64,000 nt of DNA, from the NCBI RefSeq assembly GCF_030125375.1, contig NZ_JASJUU010000003.1, forward strand, positions 262,247 through 326,246. The letters run 5' to 3'. Shown one piece after another: positions 16,444 to 27,400 of the stretch (positions are counted from its first letter, which is position 1; each line of letters begins with the position of its first letter). The notes beneath the pieces are model-generated. The model was not told the origin of the DNA and did not search any database. It was given only the letters and a program-made list of their open reading frames with translations. Source of the stretch: Pseudoalteromonas umbrosa. GTDB lineage: Bacteria > Pseudomonadota > Gammaproteobacteria > Enterobacterales > Alteromonadaceae. Made by a program: the position numbers and the translations under genes.

Positions 16444-17442
16444 ATGTTTAAGAATAGTATCAACATATTTGTCGTGTATGCATTGATTGTTGTATTAGCT
16501 GGGTGTGACAAGGTTGATAAAAACCCACAGCCGGGTTTTTATCAAGTGAGTCAAGCGCCAATAGATCATGGCGTCTTTTCAGCTCGTGGAGATTTCCTTG
16601 CTTTTGTATCTCAAAATCAAATATTCGTAGCAGATGCCAAGGGCGATGGTGTTGTGGCGCAGTTCACACTTAGTGATACTCCGGTCATAGATATCGCTAT
16701 GTCAGCAGATAAAAGGTTATTGGCAGCCAGCTATATGACGTATGTGGTCGTTTGGGATTTGGTTAAACAAGAAGAACTCGGTCAGTTTAAGGTTGTCGGT
16801 GAGTCAGAGTATGCTAAAACATCAAAAGTGGCCATTTACGATAATCCAATGACTTTGCTCGTGGGTATGACTGACGGCAGTGTTAATGTTATTGATTTTA
16901 AAAACAGGCTGACTAAGCGTGTTAAACACCATGATGCGAGGGTTAGTTTTCTAACGCTTGGTCCACAACGTCAACTCTTGTTAAGTGCTGGACATGATGG
17001 CTTGGTTAATATTTCTGATGCAAGGACTTTGCAGCCTAAATTTGAGCATAAATTGTCTAAACGTGTGACAAGCTTCTCTTATAACTTAGAGCAAAATTTG
17101 CTGTTTATTTCTGATGCACTTAATGAGCAATGGGTGCTTAAGCCTTTTTCAGCGCAGGGTAATTCAATAAAGCTTTCCTACCGTGAAAGGTTTCGCTGGT
17201 TTAGGGCTTCGGCGATATCCCCAGATGGCGATTATTTGGCAACCGGCTCAAGTAAATTTTGGTGGACATTATGGAATGTAAGAACTGGGCAAGAAATTGA
17301 CGCTTTTGCCATACAGGCGGTAACTTCAACGGCAATGATCTTAGATATGCACATAGATAGAGCAAATAAACTTGTGACACTCAGTAGTGATGGAATTGTT
17401 GAATATTGGGAAATCAATACCTTAATAAACTCACCTGATTGA
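16444..17442 (+). CDS. WD40-like repeat lipoprotein, copy 1
   Basis: A 332-residue lipoprotein with lipobox L-A-G-C (C21) and Asp at +2, which in E. coli keeps lipoproteins in the inner membrane. The body is a WD40-type propeller: repeated blades such as V-V-V-W-D-L, S-A-G-H-D-G-L-V-N-I-S-D, W-W-T-L-W-N-V-R-T-G-Q-E and L-S-S-D-G-I-V-E-Y-W-E. GGGGAG at 16431-16436 supports the ATG at 16444; an ATG at 16429 is possible. The next gene is its paralogue with the same architecture and an almost identical end. Probably a periplasmic-side scaffold or sensor; no partner is known. Confidence 0.75.
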   Translation: MFKNSINIFVVYALIVVLAGCDKVDKNPQPGFYQVSQAPIDHGVFSARGDFLAFVSQNQIFVADAKGDGVVAQFTLSDTPVIDIAMSADKRLLAASYMTYVVVWDLVKQEELGQFKVVGESEYAKTSKVAIYDNPMTLLVGMTDGSVNVIDFKNRLTKRVKHHDARVSFLTLGPQRQLLLSAGHDGLVNISDARTLQPKFEHKLSKRVTSFSYNLEQNLLFISDALNEQWVLKPFSAQGNSIKLSYRERFRWFRASAISPDGDYLATGSSKFWWTLWNVRTGQEIDAFAIQAVTSTAMILDMHIDRANKLVTLSSDGIVEYWEINTLINSPD

Positions 17443-17589
17443 TGGCGTAAACTTTGCTTATTTTGCCTAGAATTCGCGCAACACAGGATGCTGCGTCAAC
17501 AATAGGGGACAATAAACTGTACAAATAAAACAAAGGCTATACTATTTGCACAGATTATTTATTGCCCTTGAATTTAGAGAACCAGAACC

Positions 17590-18579
17590 ATGTTGTTAAG
17601 ACTAATCCCATTGCTTGTTGTGCTGTTATTAGTTGGGTGTGATGATGAAGTAGAACTCAGTCAAGGTACAATCAGCCAGCTTGGAGATAAAGGTGTACTA
17701 ATTGGACACTTTTCACAAGATGGCAGCAAACTAGTCACTATAGATAGTGCGAATGTGCTGACCGTTTGGGACAGTCGCTCCATGGAAGCTTTGTTTACTG
17801 TGCCACAAAACAAAATGCCAGAGCTCTCTAGAGAGGTCGTTCTATCTAAAGATAACAATATGCTGATTGTCGTAGGGGATAATCAACTTAAATTTTGGTC
17901 TTTAGCCACTAAAAAGCTTGTCACTAAAGTGAGCTTTTCCGGAGTGAGTGGGTACGCGCACATTACGTCAGTTGCGTTATCACCCTCAATGGACAAAATT
18001 ATCGTTGCTATGTCTGATGGTACTGTCAACATGGCACATCTTCATACTCAAGTTAATAATCAATTTGCCCCGCACAGCCGTCCTGTAATGCATGTGGAAT
18101 GGGATGACAAAGGCGAGTTATTTATGACTGCGGCGCAAGACGGAAAATTAGCGCTATGGCGCTTTGGTTCGCCAGAGCCGGTATTTACAAAGGAGTTTAA
18201 TCACAGAGTAACTAGCTTGGCTGTCAGAAAAGATTTCTCTGAGTTCTTTGTATCTGATGCTTTAGATAATCAAGTAATTGCATCTTTGATTGACGGTGCA
18301 GATAAGAGTGAACTCAAGTATATGGCACGTTTCAAAGTGTTTAGAAAAGCGTTATTCATCGAGAAAAGTGGCTTATTGGCAACATCATCTTCTAAATCTC
18401 AACTGACGATTTGGGATACTAAAAGTGGCAATGAGCTGGGAACATGGCAGATCAATACAGTTAATTCAGGTGCAACAATTATTGATATGTACGCGCCAAG
18501 CAAAGAAAAATTGGTGACTTTGAGCAGTGATGGCCTATTGGAAGAGTGGGCGCTAAATATGTTGGCTAACCGAAAATAG
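17590..18579 (+). CDS. WD40-like repeat lipoprotein, copy 2
   Basis: A 329-residue paralogue of the previous gene: lipobox L-V-G-C (C17) again followed by Asp, then propeller blades (L-T-V-W-D-S-R-S, L-K-F-W-S-L-A-T, T-A-A-Q-D-G-K-L-A-L-W-R, L-T-I-W-D-T-K-S-G-N-E-L-G, L-S-S-D-G-L-L-E-E-W). The gap from copy 1 is about 147 bases and from the next gene 51 bases, so the three may be co-transcribed. Both copies share the F-N-H/H-K..V-T-S-like central blade and a final D-M..L-V-T-L-S-S-D-G. Function unknown. Confidence 0.75.
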   Translation: MLLRLIPLLVVLLLVGCDDEVELSQGTISQLGDKGVLIGHFSQDGSKLVTIDSANVLTVWDSRSMEALFTVPQNKMPELSREVVLSKDNNMLIVVGDNQLKFWSLATKKLVTKVSFSGVSGYAHITSVALSPSMDKIIVAMSDGTVNMAHLHTQVNNQFAPHSRPVMHVEWDDKGELFMTAAQDGKLALWRFGSPEPVFTKEFNHRVTSLAVRKDFSEFFVSDALDNQVIASLIDGADKSELKYMARFKVFRKALFIEKSGLLATSSSKSQLTIWDTKSGNELGTWQINTVNSGATIIDMYAPSKEKLVTLSSDGLLEEWALNMLANRK

Positions 18580-18630
18580 CACGGCTTTGAGGTTTGCCAG
18601 GTGAGGTAGATTTAACTTAGGTACAGTCAA

Positions 18631-19800
18631 ATGAACAGATGGATTTTGTTTTTACTCTTAGTTTCGGGGTGGGCGAGTGGTCTGCCAGCGCAGCTCGATG
18701 TCAGTCAATGTGAGCGCTACGCCACAGAACTGGTGCTGTTGAAAAGCTCAACCAAGGTATCAGATACAGAGCACGCGCGAATTTTCCGCCTAACAGAGCG
18801 CATGGAGCAGTATTGCCAGTCTCCAACTCAAATTGTCAATGTGACTGAAAACCACATCAACCTTCCCATATTTGGTACTAGTCAATTCAGTGACCCTCAA
18901 GTTTATGCGAAGTGGCAAGCTTTTTATGAAAAACCTATTATCTGCCATGATGGGGAACAAACCTTTCAAAGTGCAGTGAGGTGTGCAGAGCTGGTCGCGG
19001 AGCAAAAGCAGAATTTTGAGGCGCAGTTAGCTCAGCAAAGTAAGTTAAGTGATCAAACTGGACGTGCACAGGTTTTAAAGAAACAGCCTGTTATCAGTGA
19101 ATCTGTTGCTTCTTTGAATTCTATCGAACTCCCTTCACAGGCATTTCCTAACACGTTTAATGACGAAATTGAAAAAGAGCCAGACCATTTTACCCGTTTT
19201 GGTTTTTGGTTAAGTATCATATTGTGTGGTTATATTTTAATTGAACTCGCCAAGCGGTTTCTCACTAAGGGCTATAGCACTAGCTACTCGTTAAAGAAGA
19301 GAAGCTTTAAAAAGACCTATGATGTACTTAGTAGTAAGTTGGATAAAAAGAAATACATAATAGTGCACCGAAGTATGAGTCCACTGCTTGAAGAGTTGGA
19401 TATTGATGGTGTGGTTCTATCGCCATTTGGTGTCTTTGTATTTGTTTGCTCTCAACATATTGGTGAAATTGAAGCAAACTTACACAATGAAATGTGGCAT
19501 TCGACAGCGGAGGGAAGTGCCCAGTTTTTTTTAAATCCGCTTAACTCATCAAAAGTACGTGCTGCCAAACTTGCAGATTGCATTGGAGCCAAAAGTGGTG
19601 TCAGGCACATGGTCGCTTTTAATAATGGTTGTCGTTTTTACCCTGGGCGTCCCGCAAATTGCTTTGAAAATTCGCAAGTCGCACTTGAAGTCATGCGCTA
19701 TACGCAATTTTTATATAATTATGAGCAACTTCGTTATTTTGAGCAGCGTTTGTACTCTGCCAGCCACATGGTCGCCTCTGGGCAGGAAGTGGTTAGTTAG
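18631..19800 (+). CDS. Membrane protein with degenerate NERD-like domain
   Basis: A 389-residue protein: signal peptide, a Cys-containing periplasmic part (C at Q-C-E-R-Y, Y-C-Q-S, I-C-H-D, R-C-A-E), one membrane helix at about residues 190-207, then a cytosolic domain resembling NERD (nuclease-related domain). The core E-L-D-I-D-G-V-V-L-S-P-F-G-V-F-V-F-V-C-S-Q aligns with the NERD pattern in which E-x-K normally follows the last strand; here V-C-S takes its place, so nuclease activity looks lost. It follows the two WD40 lipoproteins by 51 bases and may work with them at the inner membrane. NERD assignment is by eye and tentative. Confidence 0.62.
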   Translation: MNRWILFLLLVSGWASGLPAQLDVSQCERYATELVLLKSSTKVSDTEHARIFRLTERMEQYCQSPTQIVNVTENHINLPIFGTSQFSDPQVYAKWQAFYEKPIICHDGEQTFQSAVRCAELVAEQKQNFEAQLAQQSKLSDQTGRAQVLKKQPVISESVASLNSIELPSQAFPNTFNDEIEKEPDHFTRFGFWLSIILCGYILIELAKRFLTKGYSTSYSLKKRSFKKTYDVLSSKLDKKKYIIVHRSMSPLLEELDIDGVVLSPFGVFVFVCSQHIGEIEANLHNEMWHSTAEGSAQFFLNPLNSSKVRAAKLADCIGAKSGVRHMVAFNNGCRFYPGRPANCFENSQVALEVMRYTQFLYNYEQLRYFEQRLYSASHMVASGQEVVS

Positions 19801-19947
19801 CTCATGCTTTTATATGAAATAAATAGTCTATTTATTTGCTAAATATTGTTATTTTTGATGCGTCTGAAATGAAATAGAGTTACAATTATCGGCCTTTATC
19901 ATAAGGCACCCTCTAATTTATAGTTACAAAGGTTTCTCAAGTTTCGA

Positions 19948-20838
19948 ATGACCGATCTTACAACTCATGAGGCTTCTCGGAAGCGCTTACTTATTGCGCT
20001 TGCATTGACTTGCACGTTTATGGTTATCCAACTAATTGGTGCATATTTTGCCAATTCTCTAGCCGTGCTTGCAGACGCAGGACACTTGTTTGTCCATAAC
20101 AGCTCGTTGCTTATCGCATTAATCGCATCGAGTATTGCGGTAAAACTCGCAAAAAACTTTAATGAAGGTTACAAAAAAGCAGAATACACAGGTGGACTCA
20201 TCAACGGTATTTTGTACGTTTCTATTGCTGTGATTATTTTGCTCGAAGCGACGGAGCGGATCGAATTACATAGCCAAGGCCATGTTCACGAAGTGAATAC
20301 ATTTTTGATGTCGACCATTGCAGGAGTGGGTTTCTTGTTTCATGGTGTGGCTGCTTGGGTTTTGTATAAAGGCAGAAAAGACAGTATTAATGTCTACGCG
20401 GTATTTTTACACTCCTTTTTTGATTTATTATCAACAGTCTCTACGTTCGTAGCAGGCATACTTATTCATTTGACGGGTTTGAATATTATTGATGTGCTCT
20501 CAAGTATGTTGATTTCAAGCTTTGTGTTATTTACCGGTTTTAAGGTGATTAAAACATGCTTGACTGGACTCCTTAGCAAAGAGAGTGCACTGCCTAATGT
20601 AGACAAACTTGAACAAGCGATTGTTGATACTGAACATGTTGAAAGCGTACATAATGTGACTGTATCCAACACAGATGATGAACTGATAGTTGGTGCGCAT
20701 ATCGTTTTAAAGCATCATTGCACCATAGAAATGCACGATGATGCGTGTCGTTTTCAAGTTGAGGCGCGCTTAAAGCAGCTATTTTCAGTCGAGAAATGTG
20801 TGTTACAAATAGAAAGTCACAATTGTCCCCACCATTAA
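19948..20838 (+). CDS. Cation diffusion facilitator (CDF) metal efflux transporter with altered site
   Basis: A 296-residue CDF transporter of the ZitB/CzcD type: six membrane helices and a C-terminal cytosolic domain (V-E-S-V-H-N-V-T-V) ending in a His/Cys-rich tail (S-H-N-C-P-H-H). The helix-2 motif reads D-A-G-H46-L-F-V-H50, whereas ZitB-like proteins have H-x3-D; the helix-5 motif H155-S-F-F-D159 is normal. The predicted site is thus three His and one Asp. The usual His-rich cytoplasmic loop is short (H-S-Q-G-H-V-H). Zn(II) or a related ion is the probable substrate, exported in exchange for protons. AAAGG lies rather far upstream of the ATG. Confidence 0.85.
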   Translation: MTDLTTHEASRKRLLIALALTCTFMVIQLIGAYFANSLAVLADAGHLFVHNSSLLIALIASSIAVKLAKNFNEGYKKAEYTGGLINGILYVSIAVIILLEATERIELHSQGHVHEVNTFLMSTIAGVGFLFHGVAAWVLYKGRKDSINVYAVFLHSFFDLLSTVSTFVAGILIHLTGLNIIDVLSSMLISSFVLFTGFKVIKTCLTGLLSKESALPNVDKLEQAIVDTEHVESVHNVTVSNTDDELIVGAHIVLKHHCTIEMHDDACRFQVEARLKQLFSVEKCVLQIESHNCPHH

Positions 20839-20851
20839 ACTTGGCAAATAA

Positions 20852-20894
20852 CCAGCTTTCCTTTATTTTTTAATAGAATATAAAGAGGAGCTGG
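20852..20894 (+). promoter_or_regulatory. Hairpin that would mask the Shine-Dalgarno of the hybrid kinase
   Basis: Bases 20852-20866 can pair with 20880-20894 (15 positions, one C-A mismatch, two G-U wobbles). The GAGGAG ribosome site at 20885-20890 lies in the 3' arm, just before a TTG start codon. No U tract follows, so it is not a terminator. A role in translational control is inferred. Confidence 0.4.
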
Positions 20895-20896
20895 TA

Positions 20897-23686
20897 TTGC
20901 TACATCAATTCGTTAAATTACCCAAGGTAATTATTGCACTTTTTTTAGGAATAGTTGGCGGAGTTGCTAACCTGCTTCCAATTTGGTTTCTAGACAGCTC
21001 AGAGTTTTTGTTTGGACAGCTGTTTGTTATCTTGTGCTTACTAGCCTTGGGCTGGCGCTATGCTTTGATCGCTGTTGCCATTGGGGCGCTTTTTTTGTTG
21101 TACCGGTGGGGGCATTGCTGGGCTTCTCTTGTATTCCTGTTTGAAATAGCATGGTTACAAATATTTTGTATTCGTGCCAACAAGCCCTTGTTCATTCGAG
21201 GCCTAGGTTACTGGGTCCTTTTTGGTGTGCCCATTTTATTTATTGTCGGCAAATTTGTATTAGGGCTGACGTTATTAGTGATTTTCACCGCTCTTGCTAA
21301 ATATCTGATTAATGCTGCGGTTTACCTTGCGATTGTGGATTTAATTTCGCTGTTTCTATTTAAACGCGTATGGCAAGCTAAATCTCTCTATCAAATTCTT
21401 AACTACATGATCAGCCAATTGATTATATTGGTGGTGCTGATCACAACAATAGTGCTTACAAACAGTCATTACAAACGCATAGAGTATGAAGTCACTGCTC
21501 AGCTGCAAGATGCCTCAGGCAGCGCATTAAAGCAAATTGATGATTATCTTGAGAGCTATCGGCGAGCGATTATGGTCGCGGCTCAGGACATTCAATCCGG
21601 TGTAGATAAACAGCAGGTGATTAGGCGACTAGTTGAGACTTATCCTAATTTTAGAACGGCTATTGTGGCTGATCACAGCGCGATGGTGACGCACTTCTAT
21701 CCTAAAGCGTTGCAAGTCAGTTTGGTAGGCGAAGTCCCATCAGTTGCTGACCGTGAATACTTCCTTCAAGCGCCTTACTACCCTAATGGTTATGTGTCTG
21801 GGATATTTCAAGGTCGAGGGTTTGGTAATGACCCTGTAGTGGCTGTATCTGCCCCCTTGTATGAGGAGGGGGAGTTTCAAGGGATCGTTGAGAGCTCCCT
21901 TTATTTTGAGTCATTTGAGCAATTTATTCCGAAGGTGCTTGCGCAAAAAGGGCATCTACTGATTGTCGATCATGAAAACAATATTGTTTATAGCTCTTTA
22001 AAGTCTGACTTTAACATTTTGGATAATATTGCAGATAAGCAGCTACAAGAACTGACTGAAACAACAGACCAAATCTTCATCAGCAACAATCGAGATGTGT
22101 ACTATAAGCAAAGTATGCAATCGAATATCTTTCAGTGGCGAGTAATTAGCTTAATTGAGCGCAAGCATGTGAACTTAGCAGTCGCGTCCGCTTGGATACA
22201 GTCGTTTATTCTGGCTCTATTTATTATTGCGATTAGCAGCTTTTTAGTGAATAGAATGACGCGGGTGTTCACTAAACCCATCGTCGATTTAAGTCATAGT
22301 ATTAACTCATTTGACCCAAGTAAAAAAATGTCTGAAGTGAACAACAGTACGGATGGTAGTTGTTTAGAGGTCATTATTTTACAGCAGCAGTTTTCACAGT
22401 TGGCATTTAAGCTATCGATGAGTTTTACCAAATTAAATACGGCAAATGATGAAAATGCACAGCTCAATAGAAGACTACAAGACTTTAATAAAACCTTAGA
22501 GTTGGAAGTACGCCAAAAAACTGAGGAGCTTATCAGCGCACTAGAAAGTGCTAACAGAGCAAGCTCGGCAAAAAGCCAATTTCTGGCCAATATGAGCCAT
22601 GAAATAAGAACACCGCTCAATGGCATTATTGGCATGTCAGAGGCACTCATACAGTCAGAACAAGATGCCAAAGCAAAAGAACAGTTAGACATTATTTATC
22701 AATCAGCCCATAAACTGTTATTGATACTGAATGACATTTTAGATTACTCTAAAATTGAAGCAGGGGCATTACACCTCTCAAAACAAGATACTGATATTAA
22801 AAAGTTTGTTAAGGATCTTTCAGCATCGTTTGAACAGTCCATAAAAAATCCTAAAGTTGAATTTACTTATGTGATATTGGATACAGTTCCTGAAGTACTT
22901 GTCATTGATGATTTGCGTGTTGGACAGGTTATCAATAACTTATTGAGTAATGCTGGTAAATTCACTGAGGAAGGCTTTATTCGCTTTGAGCTTAATTATC
23001 ACAACGAGCAATTAACTTGCAGTATCAAGGATACTGGCGTTGGCATTTCAGAAGCTGCGCAAAAAGACTTATTCGATGAGTTTACACAAGCTGACTTGTC
23101 TACAACACGCAAATATGGTGGAACAGGACTTGGTTTGACGATTTGTAAGCGTTTGGTTTCACTGATGGAAGGAGAGCTGACTTTTACTTCTCAAGAGCAC
23201 AAGGGCAGTGAGTTTTCTGTTGTGATCCCAGCAAAACAAGGCGGTCGAATAGAGCGTTCGGTGCAAGAGAATGTCGGTATCCCCAATTTAGAAGGCATTC
23301 GACTGTTATTAGTAGAAGATAATCCGATTAACCAGATTGTGGCGATGCAAATGTTGGCTAAAACAGGTGGCCAAGTCGTAAAAGCACAGGATGGTGTAGA
23401 GGCACTGGAAGCGTTAAAAGCGCAAAAATATGACGTTGTGCTTATGGATTGCCAAATGCCGAATATGGACGGGTTCGAGTGCACGCGCGCTATTCGTTCA
23501 ACACCTGAAGCATACGGCGCACCTTACATTATTGCGATTACCGCTAATGCATTCAGTGAAGACAAAGCCAAGTGCTTACAAGTCGGCATGGATGACTTTG
23601 TCGCTAAGCCTATTGAATCGTCTGAGCTTTATCATTGCTTGATTAAATGGCAAGCACAGGATTTCCAGGGTACTTTGGATCCCTAA
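20897..23686 (+). CDS. Membrane hybrid sensor histidine kinase / response regulator
   Basis: A 929-residue protein. Order: ~5-6 N-terminal membrane helices (to residue ~165), a further helix, a periplasmic Cache-like sensor domain (~195-420, with D-R-E-Y-F-L-Q-A-P and V-S-A-P-L-Y), a helix and HAMP-like linker, a coiled coil, HisKA with phospho-acceptor H568 in [11 protein letters not shown], an ATPase domain (N-x-L-S-N-A, D-T-G-V-G-I, G-G-T-G-L-G-L), and a receiver with D851 in L-M-D-C-Q-M-P. The start is TTG, supported by GAGGAG six bases upstream. No output domain and no adjacent regulator, so a separate partner completes the phosphorelay. It lies immediately before the giant surface-protein gene. 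Confidence 0.88.
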   Translation: MLHQFVKLPKVIIALFLGIVGGVANLLPIWFLDSSEFLFGQLFVILCLLALGWRYALIAVAIGALFLLYRWGHCWASLVFLFEIAWLQIFCIRANKPLFIRGLGYWVLFGVPILFIVGKFVLGLTLLVIFTALAKYLINAAVYLAIVDLISLFLFKRVWQAKSLYQILNYMISQLIILVVLITTIVLTNSHYKRIEYEVTAQLQDASGSALKQIDDYLESYRRAIMVAAQDIQSGVDKQQVIRRLVETYPNFRTAIVADHSAMVTHFYPKALQVSLVGEVPSVADREYFLQAPYYPNGYVSGIFQGRGFGNDPVVAVSAPLYEEGEFQGIVESSLYFESFEQFIPKVLAQKGHLLIVDHENNIVYSSLKSDFNILDNIADKQLQELTETTDQIFISNNRDVYYKQSMQSNIFQWRVISLIERKHVNLAVASAWIQSFILALFIIAISSFLVNRMTRVFTKPIVDLSHSINSFDPSKKMSEVNNSTDGSCLEVIILQQQFSQLAFKLSMSFTKLNTANDENAQLNRRLQDFNKTLELEVRQKTEELISALESANRASSAKSQFLANMSHEIRTPLNGIIGMSEALIQSEQDAKAKEQLDIIYQSAHKLLLILNDILDYSKIEAGALHLSKQDTDIKKFVKDLSASFEQSIKNPKVEFTYVILDTVPEVLVIDDLRVGQVINNLLSNAGKFTEEGFIRFELNYHNEQLTCSIKDTGVGISEAAQKDLFDEFTQADLSTTRKYGGTGLGLTICKRLVSLMEGELTFTSQEHKGSEFSVVIPAKQGGRIERSVQENVGIPNLEGIRLLLVEDNPINQIVAMQMLAKTGGQVVKAQDGVEALEALKAQKYDVVLMDCQMPNMDGFECTRAIRSTPEAYGAPYIIAITANAFSEDKAKCLQVGMDDFVAKPIESSELYHCLIKWQAQDFQGTLDP

Positions 23687-24467
23687 GCTGAACTTCCCAA
23701 TGCAGCATGTTTGAATATATTGCTTTTAGGCATGCTCATACTTGGGTTATTCTCTGCCTATTCCCCCTAAATCTAGAGAGGTAATATTAAGTTTTCTATC
23801 ACTCAACTAATGCCATGTTTATTACACCCTGCTCAGTATTGCTATTTATTCTTTCATTACTATTAAAGTTAAATTTAGTTAAAAAATGGATTTTTATTTT
23901 ATCTAAAGTGTTTATTTTTTGATTCTTTCTTCGGTTTTTTAGTGTTGTACATAAGCTTTTTTCTGATCAAATACCATGTAATAAAGTGTAATAGAACTTA
24001 CATATTAATATCGGTACATTGCACCAATTTTATTTCATAAATTGGCAATAGAACAGTTTGTTATTTGTTTCTAAAAGTAATTTATATGTAAATTTATATG
24101 TGTTCGTGCGTTTTTTATCTTATTGATTTAATTGTTATTAAATTTTAAAGAGTCTTCATTTGAGTATATAATCTAGCTAATTTTATGTGCGGGCAAGCCA
24201 TTGCTAAAAAATTTATAAAAAGAGTGATCTGATAAGTTCTATAAGCAGTATAAATCTAGTTTTAAATTTTTCTTGGTGTCTATTTATTAAACGTAATTAT
24301 TTAATAAATGCACATCAATAAGTATGTCGTCTTTATTTATATCGCTGTTTTCATTAATCACACCTTATTTAGCCTCATTAAAGTAAAGCGGTAATTAGCT
24401 ACAGGCCTTTAATTTGCCCTACACATGTAAACAAATAATGAATTGTAATTTTTAAATAGGTAGTTTG
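23687..24467. other. Long AT-rich intergenic region before the giant gene
   Basis: About 780 bases without a supportable gene on either strand. It is strongly AT-rich, with runs of T and A, and contains a 12-base tandem duplication at 24079-24102 (AATTTATATGT twice). It probably carries the promoter and a long leader for the giant protein gene; I cannot define a -35/-10 pair with confidence. Confidence 0.5.
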
Positions 24468-27400
24468 ATGTCTATTAGTAGTAAATCAATTAATAAAAAA
24501 AGTAAGCTCAGTCGGCATATTCAAGCCGCATTGTTTGGTGGCGTTGCTCTGAATGCGGGGGTTATGAGCTTTGGGGTCGAGGCCTTTGATTTATGCCAAA
24601 TGATTCCAACTTCAGAACAATGCAATACAGCTCCCAAATTAATATTGGATTCAACGGACTCATTTGGCAACAGTACGGTTCTATTTGATAGGCAATCTCC
24701 TGTTTTTATTGGTAAAAATGCTAATGTTGAGGACGAAGGAAAAATACAAAGAGTAAAAGTCGCTATTCAGAGCCCTTCAAATGGAGAGAATGAATACTTA
24801 GAATATGACACTTCAAAGTTAGGTGATTTACTCTCTACTAATGCTTCGTCAAGTGAAGTTGTTACCAAGCATGCAATTGAAGTCATAAGCTTAGATGCAA
24901 GCCCTTCTAGCATAGAAACATTCATAAAAAGCATAAAATATTTTAACAGTGTTGCTTGGCCTACGGGGGCATCACGAACTATAAACGTAGAAGTTGAAGA
25001 CGATAGAGGATCTAAAGCGAGTCACTATACCATAATTGATTTACAGGCTGGTCTCGAATTTGATGATTACTTTACAGTGTCGGCATCGTCAGTTGTAAAT
25101 GGTGATAAATTTTTAGTTAATGCTGACCTGTTTCAAGCTGCTGATGGTAGTGGAGTCAATTTAGATGAATTTAACATTGGCATTTATGATCGACGTGGTG
25201 GGCTGGGTGCAACTGAACGATTCGACAACACTGGATATGGCGCCTTTTATTTAGATTCAAATAAAGATGGTGAATTAACTGAAGACGAGCTTCTGTCAAA
25301 CAACAATAATTCATTGAACATTAAGTTGTCAGAGTTAAACAATCAACATGTCTATTTTTTACATAGTGGTAGTGAGCCTGCTCAAGATTTTCAACTATCA
25401 GTTTTACTATCAGGTCAAACGCCAGCAGGCTCAGAATCAAAGGTTATAAAATTACCTGTGAGCGTGATTGAAGCCGACCAACCTCCCCAAATAATTTCGT
25501 CTTCACCCAAAGCCAGTCAAATTGAACTGTCTCTTAATTCTGAGATGCAAGCAGCGACTGAGCGTGTAATTCAAATTGACCCTGCGGGCATTCCTCATGT
25601 TGTTTACTTTGAAGAGGAAACCAAAAAACTCATTTGGAGTCGTTATGACAATGGAGCTTGGGTTGAAATATATTCAGATTTAATTGAGTTTAGTTGGGAT
25701 ACAAGGGTAGCACCTAAATTGAAGTTTCATGCTGATGGAACAGCTTATGTTTCATACAGAAATGTAGATATGTATGAAAGTCCTACGATTCACTTTTGGC
25801 GTTTGAAGCAAACTTCAAGTAGCGTAGAACACATTATTTTAACTGAACATGATAATCCGTTAGTGCCTTCTGGTGGCAATGATATTTTTGTTTCAGGTGT
25901 TGGTCCAACTTACGAAGGCTATGATTTTGTCATAGATAAAAACGGCGCGTTATTAGTTCTCGCATTTGACGGTAATAACACGTCAAAATATAACTTATAC
26001 AAACTTGACGGATCAGGTAGCCAATTAAGTTGGGCTAGGCAAGAAGGCTTTGAACTTCCTTTATTAGGTAGAGAAATGGGTCACTATTTTGTCATTTCTG
26101 ACCTCTCTCTTGTTTATAATCAAAATAGTGACTCTTTATTTTACACTGCGCAAGAATCTCCTCCTGGTTCACCAAGTATAAGTGCTATAGGACAGTTTAG
26201 TTCTTCTGAGGCTTACACTAACGATTATTTTAATACTGATTTAGGTGGCTTAAAAACAGATAATAATTATTCATACTTTAGTCAATTAGCACAGCATATT
26301 GGTAACGACGATACACCAGCGGGTATGCACTCTTTAATCGCAAAGCGTTCACACAATAGTGAAAATAGCGAGACCGAAATCTACTATCAGTATGTTAGCA
26401 ATGATGAAAGTAAAAAAGTTGTGACAGGACCACTCACACTGCCTAATAATGGAAATATTCATCAGGTTACTTTGGGTGAGCAGCAAGTACTTTTTGTTGA
26501 CTTAGAGCAGGCTGGTGAAGTCTCAAAAGTAGTTGTAAATCGATTGGTTGATGAGAAGTGGAAGAGTATTTACGAATACAATTTGCCATTTGTCGCAGCT
26601 AAAGAGTTTGAAGTGGTTACAACGCCTGATGGTGGGTTGATAGTACTAACCCAAGATGCACAAGATAACAGCGTTGTTCATACATCATCGATAGCGGGGT
26701 TAGCTGACATTGAATTAATGGAGGCAATAAGTGCTAACTCGCCGCAAAAACCATTCGAAAAAATTAAACTACATGATAGCGATACTGAGTTACTGTCTTT
26801 TGTGGTAAGCACTGAAGATCTTGCTGTTCCAGGACTATATACTTTACCTGATGGCTTTAACCTAGGCGATGCAGAGATTGAATTTACTGAAAACGGAAAG
26901 GGCGTATCAATTAAGGGGTCAGTAGTAGACATCAACCGAATTCTCGCTGCGCTTATCTTTACCCCAAATGCCGATTATCAAGGCACACCGACCTATATTT
27001 ATACGGTACAAGAACTGCCAGATGGTTCGACTATTTCGGGTAGTTTAAATATAGATATTCAGTCGCTCGTTGGGCTTGAGTCTTTAATTACAGCCTCAAC
27101 ATTAAATATCAAAGAAGGCGATAAAATGCGTCTTACTGAGGATTTATTTCAATTTGATGCAATTAATGCAGATGTCGTTGAGGACTTTCGTTTTACGCTA
27201 GATGCCGGTTCTTTGGGTCCTGTGGCTGTATATTACGATTATGATGGTAATGGAGAGCTACATGAACATGAAAAGCTTACCGGCGCACAGCTAAACCAAC
27301 CTTGGCAATACAGTGATATGCAAAACAGTCATTATTACTTTGTACATAATGGCTCAGAGTCTCCACTTGATTTTTCTGTCACAATCAATATGAGCTTGAT

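Noticed and set aside
22294-22692. 132-codon minus-strand frame inside the hybrid kinase
   Set aside because: Ser/Leu/Cys-rich translation opposite the kinase core, no ribosome site, no family pattern.
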